A stretch of 64,000 bases of DNA. Origin: Chersky-840 sp963848335 (lineage in GTDB: Bacteria; Actinomycetota; Acidimicrobiia; Acidimicrobiales; UBA8190). The stretch's first letter is position 1; each line of letters opens with the position of its first letter. A model generated the notes under the pieces. It was not told where the DNA came from, searched no databases, and worked only from the letters and a program-made list of their open reading frames with translations. Shown here one piece after another: positions 54,978-62,911 of this stretch. The stretch spans positions 186,001-250,000 of the forward strand of contig CAWKDD010000001.1 of the NCBI GenBank assembly GCA_963848335.1. Reading direction: 5' to 3'. Made by a program: the position numbers and the translations under genes.

Positions 54978-55841
54978 CTACTCAGCCGCCGCCGAGGGTG
55001 GGGCGGGGCCCCCGGGATCGGCGAAGTGCGGTGGCCGGCGCGCCGCCAGTGCGGCCACACCCTCTGCGAAGTCGGGGCCGGCCATCATGGACCGGAGCCG
55101 CTCCTCGGCGTCGCGCGCCGCGGTGGCGGCGTCGCGGTGGAGGTCGGCGTACAGCTGGAGCTTGGTGGCGGCGAGCGACGCCGGAGACACCTCGGTGGCC
55201 AGGACACGGGCGTAGCCGTGGACGACGCCCAGGAGCTCCTCCGCCGGCGTCACCCGGTTCACCAGCCCCATCTCGGCTGCCTCCTCGGCCAGCAGCACCC
55301 GGCTCGACAAGAGGACGTCGGCGGCCCGGGTGAGGCCCACCAGGCGGGGCAGGAGCCACGACAACCCGAACTCGGCGGGGAGGCCGAGGCGTCCGTGCGC
55401 GGTGGTCAGCTTGGCTCCCGCGGCGGCGAAGCGAAGATCGCAGTAACACGCCAGCGCGAACCCCACGCCCGCCGCCGCCCCGTTCACGGCGGCGATGACG
55501 GGTTTGGGGATGCCGAAGTGGTACGCGAACTCGGCGTCGAACTCGGGGCGGACACCGAACCCCGGGCTCTCGAGGTCCGGTCCCGTCCCCGGGTCGTAGG
55601 CACCGCGCTGCACGTGCCCCTCGAGCGCCCGCGTGTCGGCTCCGGCGCAAAAGCCCCGGCCGGCGCCGGTCACGACGATGACGCGCACCGAAGGGTCGGC
55701 CGCCGCCCTCCCCAGCAGGAACCGGTACTCGGTGTTCATGCGCCCCGTCCAGGCGTTCAACCTCTCGGGCCGGTCGAGGGTGATGGTCGCAACCGCCTCG
55801 GCGACCTCGTAGCGCGTGACCTTCAGCTCGTCGAGCTCCAC
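54978..55841 (-). CDS. Enoyl-CoA hydratase/isomerase family protein
   Basis: 287-residue crotonase-fold enzyme. ATITLDRPERLNAWTGRMN, oxyanion-hole stretch GAGRGFCAGADTRALEG, and PVIAAVNGAAAGVGFALACY with LAEEAAEMGLVNRVTPAEEL. The second catalytic position reads GLPAEFGLSWLLPRLVG. First gene of the minus-strand operon ending at 51111; the next gene starts one nt beyond its TAG. Whether it hydrates or isomerises cannot be read from sequence. Confidence 0.9.
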   Translation of the reverse strand: MELDELKVTRYEVAEAVATITLDRPERLNAWTGRMNTEYRFLLGRAAADPSVRVIVVTGAGRGFCAGADTRALEGHVQRGAYDPGTGPDLESPGFGVRPEFDAEFAYHFGIPKPVIAAVNGAAAGVGFALACYCDLRFAAAGAKLTTAHGRLGLPAEFGLSWLLPRLVGLTRAADVLLSSRVLLAEEAAEMGLVNRVTPAEELLGVVHGYARVLATEVSPASLAATKLQLYADLHRDAATAARDAEERLRSMMAGPDFAEGVAALAARRPPHFADPGGPAPPSAAAE

Positions 55842-56004
55842 GTCACCTTCCCTCCGGACCGGGCTCGGGCCTGCAACGCAATGTCGTCCGGCGCACTGTT
55901 GTCGGGCTGTTGTGCGTCGAGGGGCTCAAGTTCCCCCCGGCACTGCCGATCATTCTCCACGGACACCTTCAGTTCCAACCCCACACTCCAGCATCCCCAA
56001 TGTC

Positions 56005-56034
56005 GAGAACCCCCACCGCCCGGTGGGGGTTCTC
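56005..56034 (+). terminator. Orphan strong hairpin, possible end of a small RNA
   Basis: GAGAACCCCCACC / GGTGGGGGTTCTC, perfect 13-bp stem with a GCCC loop. It lies in the 287-bp gap between two divergent genes, where no coding transcript should end on the plus strand. The stretch 55860-56004 before it contains a six-C run (GTTCCCCCCGGC) but no recognised RNA family. Confidence 0.5.
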
Positions 56035-56115
56035 GCGTCCGGGGACGTGTGGCGCCGGGCCCGCCCCACCACGTCGGCCCCCGGGCGCCCGCCGCTCACC
56101 GTCGAGCGGCTCGCG

Positions 56116-56121
56116 TACCAT
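56116..56121 (+). promoter_or_regulatory. -10 box for leaderless oxygenase gene
   Basis: TACCAT ends seven nt before GTG 56129, with no Shine-Dalgarno sequence. Confidence 0.4.
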
Positions 56122-56128
56122 CGCCGAG

Positions 56129-57031
56129 GTGTCACCCCCGTCGCCCCCCGTGCTGGGGGCACTGGACCCCCACGTGCCGCCGCCCTTCGGCCGTGACAGC
56201 GTGGTCCGGGCGGTCGTGGCCGAGCCCGTCACGGCCCTGCTGGTCCAGCGGGCACTGGTCATGGACGTCGCCCACCCCCAGGTGGCCGGGGCTGTCGCCG
56301 ACCACAGCGACTTCCGGAGACGGCCCCTCACCCGGGCGTGGGCCACCGCTGATGCCGCCCTGCGCCTCGTCTTCGGCGACGAGCACACGGCCCGGGGTGC
56401 CGTTGCGCAGATCTACGCCGTCCACGATCACGTCAACGGGCCGAACCTCGGGCAGGACCTCGGACAGGGCTCCTACACGGCACACGACGCCGCCGTCCTG
56501 ACGTGGGTGTGGGCCACGCTGGTCGACACCGCCGAGACGGCGTTCACCCGCTGGGCGCGTCCGCTGCGCCCCGTCGAAGCCCGGGCCTTCTACGACGAGA
56601 TGCGCGCCTTCGGGCGCTTCTTCGGCATTCCCGACGAGCTGCTCCCCGTCGATCGCGACGCCTTCTCGGCCTACCTGGAGGACATGGTGGAGAGCGAGCT
56701 CCTCGGCGCCAGTGCGGCCAGCCGGTCCCTGGCCCGTCAGGTCCTGTGGTTCGAGCACCGAGTCGTCCCCTCCCCCCTGGTCCGGGTGGAGCGGGTGCTC
56801 GCCCTGGCCACCCTCGACGCCCGCCTCGTCGATCGTCTCGGGATCCGACCGGAGCGGGCCGACGTCGACCTCGGTCGCCGCCTCGACGCCTGGTTGACCT
56901 CGTACTACGGGCGCCTGCCCCGTCCCCCTCGGATCCTCCCCGCCCTCTACGTCCTGCTGCGCCGGCCCAGCGTGGGTCTGGCGGCACGGGCCCGGGCCAC
57001 GCTGGGCCGGAGTCCGGCCCGCAGCCCTTGA
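56129..57031 (+). CDS. Oxygenase MpaB family protein (DUF2236)
   Basis: 300-residue protein of the DUF2236/MpaB/latex-clearing-like heme oxygenase family. DSVVRAVVAEPVTALLVQRA, MDVAHPQVAGAVADHSDFRR, YAVHDHVNGP, and TWVWATLVDTAETAFTRW are typical, with His residues suited to heme or metal binding. GTG 56129 follows a TACCAT box by seven nt. Substrate unknown; family members oxidise diverse small molecules or polyisoprenes. Confidence 0.83.
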   Translation: MSPPSPPVLGALDPHVPPPFGRDSVVRAVVAEPVTALLVQRALVMDVAHPQVAGAVADHSDFRRRPLTRAWATADAALRLVFGDEHTARGAVAQIYAVHDHVNGPNLGQDLGQGSYTAHDAAVLTWVWATLVDTAETAFTRWARPLRPVEARAFYDEMRAFGRFFGIPDELLPVDRDAFSAYLEDMVESELLGASAASRSLARQVLWFEHRVVPSPLVRVERVLALATLDARLVDRLGIRPERADVDLGRRLDAWLTSYYGRLPRPPRILPALYVLLRRPSVGLAARARATLGRSPARSP

Positions 57032-57130
57032 GTGGAGGTCCTCCATTTAGTCACTATCCATGGTTACAAGGTCGCTACAAGCGGTGAAAGAGGCCGGCGA
57101 CTCTTGTGCTGTTGTGCAGAAATAGGCCAG

Positions 57131-57136
57131 TATTCT
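57131..57136 (+). promoter_or_regulatory. -10 box upstream of GGDEF-EAL gene
   Basis: TATTCT ends five nt before in-frame ATG 57142, in a locally AT-rich stretch (57040-57180). A -35 could not be placed with good spacing. Confidence 0.35.
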
Positions 57137-57141
57137 CACTG

Positions 57142-59532
57142 ATGCCATATACATCGGCACTCAGAGTGAAGTCAGAAGGAGAACCCCCCAGGGGTCATGG
57201 GGCGAGGAAGGGGCCGGGACAGGACCGGTCTGGGAAGATGCCGCCCTGGTCGTGGTTCCTGGTCCTGGGCCTGGGGCTCATCAGCCTGGCCATGTCGGGA
57301 CTGCTCGGCAGCTTCGAGCCCACGGCCGTGTTCGTGGCGGGCATCGCCACCCTGGTGGCCCTGGTCGTCTCGATCCGCCTCAACCGGCCCGCGCTGACCT
57401 GGCCGTGGTGGGCCATCGCGGCGTCGATGGCCCTCTTCCTCGTCGGTGGCGCACTGCGGGTGGACCTCCACACGTTGGGCAACATCACCCGAACTCGGTC
57501 CCTCGTCCCCGACCTCCTCTCCCTCCCCGGCTACGCCCTGGGGGCGGCGGGCCTGCTCGGGTTCGCGCGGGCGCGCCACCACGGGCGCCAACGACATCTC
57601 GGCGTCATCCTCGACGCCGTGATCGCCGCTCTGGCGATCCTCGCGGTGGCCTGGGTCTACGTCATCGACCCGGTCCTGTTCCACTACCACACCCCGCTGA
57701 CCATCCGGCTCGTGCTGACGTGCTACCCGGCGATGTCGATCTTCCTGGTGGTCGTGACCGTCCGGATCGCCTTCAGCCCCGAACAAGACCGCGTCCCGGC
57801 GTACTGGTTCCTCCTCGCCGCCATGACGTGCATGTTCGTGGGCGACACGCTCTACATGTTTGCCGACACCGACCTGATCAACGTCCCGGGGCGGCTCCTC
57901 GACCTCCCCTACGCGCTGGCCTTCATAGCGACGGGGACCTTGGCGTTGCACCCGTCGATGCGCGCCTTCACCGAACCGGCTGGCAACCGACCTCAGGCGT
58001 CCTCACCCGGGCGCGTCGTGCTGGTGGCCATCGCCCTGCTCGTGCCGGCCTTCATCACGCTGCAACACCCTTCGGGATCGCTGCAGGACCGCGTGGCGCT
58101 GTTCACCATCATCATCCTCCTCACCCTCACGGCGGTGGTCCGGATCATCCAGGCCCTGCATATCGCCGAGCGCTCCGAGGCGAACCTGGCGTACCAGGCC
58201 ATGCACGACAGCCTCACGGGGCTGCCCAATCGCCGCATGATGCAACAGCACCTGACCAACGTGCTCGAGAGGGCCTCGGTGGACGACACCCACGTCGCCC
58301 TGCTGTTCCTCGACCTCGACCGTTTCAAGCTCGTGAACGACACGCTGGGCCACACCCACGGTGACGAGCTCCTGGTCGCCGTGGCGCAGCGCCTGAACGA
58401 GCACGTGCGCCCGTCGGATCTCGTGACCCGGATCGGTGGCGACGAGTTCATGATCGTCCTGGGCCAGGTGGTGAGCGTGTCCCAAGCCCTCGACCTGGCC
58501 AACCGGCTGCGCCACAGCCTCCGGGCGCCGTTCATCGTCAACGAGATGGAGTTCTACGTGTCGGCCAGCATCGGCCTGGCCTTCGCCTCGGGTGACGATC
58601 CCGGCGCCAACGCCGAGGTGCTCGTCCGTGACGCCGACACCGCCATGTACCAGGCCAAGGACGCCGGGCGCGACGCAGTGGCGGTGTTCGACGAGACGAT
58701 GCGGACGAAGGTGTCCGAGCGCGTCGAGCTCGAGCACGACCTGCGCCGGGCCGTCGAGCTGCGCCAGCTCCATCTCGTCTACCAGCCCATCGTCCGCATC
58801 CCCCACGGACCCATCGAGGGGGTCGAGGCGCTGGTCCGTTGGGCCCATCCGACCCTCGGCATCATCCCGCCCGTCAAGTTCATCCCGCTCGCCGAGGAGA
58901 GCGGCCTGATCATGGGCATCGGGGAGTGGGTGCTCGAAGAAGCCCTCCGCCAGCTCGCCGCCTGGCGCCACCAGACGACGGGATTCGAGGACCTGTACGT
59001 GGCGGTCAACCTCTCGGGCGCGCAGCTCCACGACGAGCACCTGGTCGAGCGGGTCGGACAGGCGTTGGCCCACCATGGGATCGAGGGCAACGCGCTGTGC
59101 CTGGAGCTCACCGAGTCGGTCGTGATGGACAAGCCCCTCGAAGCCGCCGCGGTGCTGACGGCACTGCGGAGCCTCGACGTGCGCCTGGCGATCGACGATT
59201 TCGGGACCGAGTACTCCTCGCTCGCCTACCTGAAGCGCTTCCCCGTCACGAGCCTCAAGATCGACCGCTCCTTCGTGGACACCCTCGAGGACGAGGACAG
59301 CTCCGACGCCACGCTGATCGCAGCGGTCGTGGCCATGGCGCACGCGCTGGGCATCACCACCATCGCCGAAGGCGTGGAGACCACCAGCCAGGCGCACCGG
59401 TTGATGGACCTGGGGTGCGACGCCCTGCAGGGCTTCCTCTACTCGCGGCCGGTACGGCCCGAAGGCCTCCCCTACGTGGTGAACTCGCTGTGGAAGCAGG
59501 CCGAGGACGTCCTGGAAGGATCGGTCCGCTGA
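57142..59532 (+). CDS. Membrane GGDEF-EAL cyclic-di-GMP enzyme
   Basis: 796-residue protein with about eight transmembrane segments (residues 35-320), then a diguanylate cyclase domain (LDLDRFKLVNDTLGHTHGDE, GGDEF near 432) and an EAL phosphodiesterase domain (EALVRWAHP near 561, LELTES, AIDDFG, LKIDRSFV, TIAEGVET). Both active-site motifs look intact. ATG 57142 fits a leaderless start; MPPWSW at 57238 is an alternative, and GTG 57166 is also in frame. It could tune c-di-GMP for the pilus ATPases, but they are 33 kb away. Confidence 0.9.
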   Translation: MPYTSALRVKSEGEPPRGHGARKGPGQDRSGKMPPWSWFLVLGLGLISLAMSGLLGSFEPTAVFVAGIATLVALVVSIRLNRPALTWPWWAIAASMALFLVGGALRVDLHTLGNITRTRSLVPDLLSLPGYALGAAGLLGFARARHHGRQRHLGVILDAVIAALAILAVAWVYVIDPVLFHYHTPLTIRLVLTCYPAMSIFLVVVTVRIAFSPEQDRVPAYWFLLAAMTCMFVGDTLYMFADTDLINVPGRLLDLPYALAFIATGTLALHPSMRAFTEPAGNRPQASSPGRVVLVAIALLVPAFITLQHPSGSLQDRVALFTIIILLTLTAVVRIIQALHIAERSEANLAYQAMHDSLTGLPNRRMMQQHLTNVLERASVDDTHVALLFLDLDRFKLVNDTLGHTHGDELLVAVAQRLNEHVRPSDLVTRIGGDEFMIVLGQVVSVSQALDLANRLRHSLRAPFIVNEMEFYVSASIGLAFASGDDPGANAEVLVRDADTAMYQAKDAGRDAVAVFDETMRTKVSERVELEHDLRRAVELRQLHLVYQPIVRIPHGPIEGVEALVRWAHPTLGIIPPVKFIPLAEESGLIMGIGEWVLEEALRQLAAWRHQTTGFEDLYVAVNLSGAQLHDEHLVERVGQALAHHGIEGNALCLELTESVVMDKPLEAAAVLTALRSLDVRLAIDDFGTEYSSLAYLKRFPVTSLKIDRSFVDTLEDEDSSDATLIAAVVAMAHALGITTIAEGVETTSQAHRLMDLGCDALQGFLYSRPVRPEGLPYVVNSLWKQAEDVLEGSVR

Positions 59533-59568
59533 GCCTCGCCCTTCCCGGCCCGCCGTCGACGCCGGTGG

Positions 59569-60339
59569 CTAGGCGACGAGGCTGACGGCGCTGTCCACGT
59601 CGAGGGGCCGAACGGCGGGCTCCATCCCGACCCCTTTGAAGTACAGGTCGTGGAGGTCCGGGTCCGACGCCGCGATGCGGCGCTCGGTGTCGCTCACGCT
59701 GCACCACACCGGCATGCTGGCCGGCGACCCCAGGTACGGCCGGGCCGTGACGCCTTTGAAGCCGGCCATGGGCATGCGCAGCTTCCACCGGATCATGCGG
59801 AAGACCGGGACATCGAGGATGGCAAGGAGCCATTCGATCCCGCAGCGCGGCGTGGCCAGGGCCAAGGCCTGGTAGAGGCCCATGCTGACGAGGCCCATGG
59901 TGGCCTTGCCCCGGTACTCGGGAGCCACCGCCAAGGTGGCGATGTCCCATGTCCGGGCGAGATCGATGTCGACCCCGGTGCGCGCCGCCATGGCCTCGAT
60001 GCTCTCGCCCCACACCGGCAAGGTGTCGTCGAGCGTCTTGAACCCGAGCTCCGAGGGCAGCAGCACCCGCATGGTTCCCGCCGGCATGTGCCGGAGATGG
60101 TCGACCACGCACAGGAAGACGCTGGCCTCTTCGTAAGGGGCGTATTCCTTGTCGAGGAGCTCGGGCGTGTTGCCGAAGGTCTCGAGGAACACGGTCCGTT
60201 CCACGTGGCGCGCCAGCGCGGAGGCCGGGTCCGAGGAGCGGAACAGGTAGACGCCCAGCGGCGCGGACGTTCGCGGTGCGCTCACGCGCTGCGCCAGTCG
60301 ACGCAACTCGACGTCGTCGAGGGCGGTGACCGTGGTCAT
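59569..60339 (-). CDS. N-acyltransferase-like protein (GNAT/FeeM-like)
   Basis: 256-residue protein. The central stretch WDIATLAVAPEYRGKATMGL, then VSMGLYQALALA, resembles motif A of GNAT/autoinducer-synthase-fold enzymes such as FeeM. Other parts: RHVERTVFLETFGNTPELLD, EASVFLCVVDHLRHMPAGTM, and WLLAILDVPVFRMIRWKLRM. It starts 11 nt after the SpeD-like stop, so the two are one operon. A role joining an acyl group to an amine is plausible; the acyl donor and acceptor are unknown. Confidence 0.6.
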   Translation of the reverse strand: MTTVTALDDVELRRLAQRVSAPRTSAPLGVYLFRSSDPASALARHVERTVFLETFGNTPELLDKEYAPYEEASVFLCVVDHLRHMPAGTMRVLLPSELGFKTLDDTLPVWGESIEAMAARTGVDIDLARTWDIATLAVAPEYRGKATMGLVSMGLYQALALATPRCGIEWLLAILDVPVFRMIRWKLRMPMAGFKGVTARPYLGSPASMPVWCSVSDTERRIAASDPDLHDLYFKGVGMEPAVRPLDVDSAVSLVA

Positions 60340-60349
60340 GTGCCCATGT

Positions 60350-60724
60350 TCAGATCGCCTTGGCGACGATCTGCGTGGCGCCGAAGAACGTGCCCGTGTA
60401 CTCGACCGCTTTCTCCATGTCGAACATCCGGCAGGTGTACACGTCGACGCTGAAGAACAGGATGGGGGTGTCCCAGGCGTACACATGCACCCCGGAGCCC
60501 TCCCAGTGGACCCACCCCGCCCAGCCGAAGCGGTCGGACCGGTGCGTCACGGGATCGAGCAGGATCCGCATGTCACACACGTGTGACAGGCCGACCAGAT
60601 AGTCCCGGATGTCGGTGTCGGAGATGGGTGTCTCGCACGTCCCTTCGATCACCAGGCGTTGCCGGCAGATCATGGGCGCCAGGTCAGGCATCGTGTCTGC
60701 GAACATCAAACCGGAGAATCCCAC
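60350..60724 (-). CDS. S-adenosylmethionine decarboxylase-like protein
   Basis: 124-residue SpeD-fold protein. RLVIEGTCETPISDTDIRDY, DPVTHRSDRFGWAGWVHWEG, then EGSGVHVYAWDTPILFFSVD and VYTCRMF, matching the AdoMetDC proenzyme core. The Cys of VYTC aligns with the catalytic acid; the cleavage region reads EGSGVH rather than ESH, so pyruvoyl formation at that Ser is uncertain. A promoter (TTGTTC, 18 bp, TACGCT) places the start of transcription at GTG 60724, a leaderless start; Met codons further in are possible. Co-transcribed with the N-acyltransferase-like gene. Confidence 0.72.
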   Translation of the reverse strand: MGFSGLMFADTMPDLAPMICRQRLVIEGTCETPISDTDIRDYLVGLSHVCDMRILLDPVTHRSDRFGWAGWVHWEGSGVHVYAWDTPILFFSVDVYTCRMFDMEKAVEYTGTFFGATQIVAKAI

Positions 60725-60730
60725 GTGCAA

Positions 60731-60760
60731 AGCGTACGAACGGAGCGGGTGCCCGAACAA
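60731..60760 (-). promoter_or_regulatory. Promoter of speD-like/acyltransferase operon
   Basis: On the minus strand TTGTTC (60760-60755) and TACGCT (60736-60731) are separated by 18 bp. The -10 ends six nt before GTG 60724. Confidence 0.5.
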
Positions 60761-60914
60761 GAGGCGTTCGCCCTCTCACTCATAGTGATGGACAAGCGCC
60801 CCACTGTGGTCTATGTGGTCGGTGTGATTGCTGTGCTCGGTGCGCGTCGACCGTTGGCGTGGGGCGCGACACGGGGCGCGCCGAAGCGGCGAGGACCGAC
60901 CCGACGTCGCGTCG

Positions 60915-61529
60915 TCAGAGGCTGGCCAGAAGGTGCTCGACCTCGCGTCCGACCGCGGCGCGGGTGGCCACGGCGTCCTCGGCATTGGCGACGAGCATGG
61001 CCGCTTCGTTGAGGGCGGCCAGCACGATGTGGGCGAGCGGTTGCACGGGGCGACGCGCCATGACCCCCGCCTCCATGCAGTGCTCGAGCGCCTCGGTCAC
61101 CAACCCCAGCCCGTAGGTGGATTCGAGATCGCGCCACGCCTGCCAACCGAGCACCGCGGGGGCGTCGAGCAGCACGATGCGCCGAACGGCGGGGTCCAAG
61201 GCGGCGTCGAGGAAGGCGAGGCACCCGAGCCGGAGGTGCTCCATGGGGCCGTCCCCGAGCATGGCGGCGGCGCCGATGTACCCGGCGAGCTCGGTCTCGA
61301 CCGATTCCACCACGGCGCGGAAGAGCCCCTGCTTCGTGGCGAAGTGGTGCGCCAGCGCCCCCCGCGTCACCCCGGCCCGCTCGACGATCTCCTCCTGGCC
61401 CGCCCCGGAGAACCCTCGCTCGGCGAACAGCTCGCGCCCGGCGTCGAGCAGGGCGCGCCGCGTGGCGGCCCGGCGTTCGGCCTGGCTGCGCCGCGCCGGC
61501 TGCATCAAAGGACCACCGTTGACATCCAT
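60915..61529 (-). CDS. TetR-family transcriptional regulator
   Basis: 204-residue repressor. HTH: RRALLDAGRELFAERGFSGA, then QEEIVERAGVTRGALAHHFA, and TKQGLFRAVVESVETELAGY. The C-terminal domain resembles the TetR_C group with LDAALDPAVRRIVLLDAPAV. ATG 61529 has GAGGG six nt upstream and a TATAAT -10 beyond it. Divergent from the DinB/MDMPI-type gene; the shared 60-bp gap holds a palindrome, so both are probably its targets. Confidence 0.9.
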   Translation of the reverse strand: MDVNGGPLMQPARRSQAERRAATRRALLDAGRELFAERGFSGAGQEEIVERAGVTRGALAHHFATKQGLFRAVVESVETELAGYIGAAAMLGDGPMEHLRLGCLAFLDAALDPAVRRIVLLDAPAVLGWQAWRDLESTYGLGLVTEALEHCMEAGVMARRPVQPLAHIVLAALNEAAMLVANAEDAVATRAAVGREVEHLLASL

Positions 61530-61539
61530 GCCGACCCTC

Positions 61540-61569
61540 ATTATAAATGCATGCAACCCGCATGTAAGT
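61540..61569. promoter_or_regulatory. tetR promoter overlapped by a palindromic operator
   Basis: On the minus strand CTTACA, a 17-bp spacer and TATAAT (61545-61540). The imperfect inverted repeat AAATGCATGC-AACCC-GCATGTAAGT (61545-61569) covers the spacer and -35. This fits autorepression. Confidence 0.5.
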
Positions 61570-61589
61570 GGCTCCCCGAGGAGGACGTG

Positions 61590-62256
61590 ATGACGCTGTC
61601 CCGCACCGAGGTCGTACCGGGACTGGAGGCCGAGCTCGTGGCTTTCGGGGAGCTCATCGGTCCGCTGGACGCCTCGGACTGGGCGCGCCCCACGCGGTGT
61701 GCGGGTTGGTCGGTGGCGGACGTGGCCGCCCACGTGATCGGCTCGATCGCGGACGTGGTGTCGGGACGGCTCGAAGGCCTGGGCTCGCCCGAGGCCACGG
61801 CGCGCGAGGTCGCCGAGCGCAAGGGCCGCAGCCCCGCCGAATCGGTGCAGGAACTGGCAGCGGTGACGAAGCTGGCCGCCGACCTCGGTGCCGCGTTCGA
61901 CGACGCGTCGTGGGAAATGGCGGCTCCCGGCGGCTACGACGGCACGCTCGGCCAGGGTGTCGAGGCACTGTGGTACGACACCTACCTCCACGCCGACGAC
62001 GTGCGCGCCGCGCATCGGCCGGCCATCGCTGCGGGGACCGGGCCTGCGTGCCAGCGTCCACCACGTCGCCCACGAGCTGGGAAAGCGGGGTTGGGGTCCG
62101 GCCACGCTCCGCTTCGACGGGATCGAAGCGGTGGCGGTGGGGGCGGGCGGTGCCGCGCACGAGGGCGACGCCCTCGAGTTCGTGCTGGTCGCCACGGGCC
62201 GTGCCGATGCCTCGGCACTCGGGCCCGAGGGTCCCCTCGACATCTACTCCTCGTAG
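61590..62256 (+). CDS. Mycothiol-dependent maleylpyruvate isomerase-type (DinB) protein (frame slip near 62045)
   Basis: About 221 residues of the MDMPI-N/DinB family. LDASDWARPTRCAGWSVADV, AAHVIGSIADVVSG, WYDTYLHADDVRAAHRP, and after a slip near 62045 VHHVAHELGKRGWGPATLRF with the MDMPI C-terminal domain FVLVATGRADASALG. The helix His residues would bind a metal. GAGGAGGAC precedes ATG 61590. Family members use mycothiol in actinobacteria; the reaction here is unknown. Confidence 0.8.
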
Positions 62257-62463
62257 CGCCGGGACAGCTGTCGGGGCGCGGCCTGCGGTCCGAGGCGGCG
62301 CGTCAGCGCCGCCGTCCACCTCGACGCAGCCCCGCGAGAAGGCGAAGCCGGCCAACCAGAACACGAAGAACACGGCGGCCACGAACCACAGCAGGTGGAC
62401 GGCGAACCCGACGCCGGCGAACACCACGGCCAGCACCAGGAACACGACGATGAGGCACCCCAT
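62244..62463 (-). CDS. Small hydrophobic membrane protein (probable frame slip near its end)
   Basis: N-terminal 45 residues are two adjoining hydrophobic helices: MGCLIVVFLVLAVVFAGVGF, then LLWFVAAVFFVFWLAGFAF. They resemble the tiny lmo0937/DUF5670-type membrane proteins. After FAFSRG the frame stays open far into the neighbouring gene; a one-base slip gives a basic tail ending RRYEE and a stop at 62244. The C terminus is therefore provisional. Confidence 0.5.
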
Positions 62464-62492
62464 GGCGCGCGTCGCCGGCGCGACGGGCCGGC

Positions 62493-62684
62493 TCAGACCT
62501 TCCCGGGACGGGCCGCCGCCTGGTTGAAGTTCTCGCGCACGTCGCGCAGGTGCGACCGGATGCGCGTGACCGAGGGCGCCGCCTCGCCGTCGAGGGTCTT
62601 GGCCATCTCCTCGACCGCCTCGGTGAGGTGCGCCACCGCCAGCTCCAGGGCGGTCAGGCGCCTGGAGAGCTCTCCGTCGTCCAT
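62493..62684 (-). CDS. Small coiled-coil hypothetical protein
   Basis: 63 residues: MDDGELSRRLTALELAVAHL, then TEAVEEMAKTLDGEAAPSVT and RIRSHLRDVRENFNQAAA. Heptad Leu/Ala spacing in residues 5-35 indicates a short coiled coil. Good coding composition; no family recognised. It ends 29 bp from the start of the hydrophobic membrane protein gene on the same strand. Confidence 0.55.
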   Translation of the reverse strand: MDDGELSRRLTALELAVAHLTEAVEEMAKTLDGEAAPSVTRIRSHLRDVRENFNQAAARPGKV

Positions 62685-62911
62685 GGGCCGGAGTCTACGG
62701 CGAACCCGACGAGGTGCCCCCTCGGCGGGATCCGGGACCCGGTCCCAGATTTTCGCTCAAGTCGGGTGCCCGGCGTGCCGATATACCAACGGGGAGGTGC
62801 CGCCCGAGTCGCCCGGCGCAGGGGCCTCGGCACTCGGGCCCCTGGCCAACACCGAGCGTGAGCTGGGTGTGGCGACTAATGGGGACCACGGCCCATGCCG
62901 ATGCTGTTGGC

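Noticed and set aside
57197..57397. Start of the GGDEF-EAL gene at ATG 57197 behind AGAAGGAG
   Set aside because: That ATG is in a different frame from the conserved protein, and the spacing to the ribosome site is too long.
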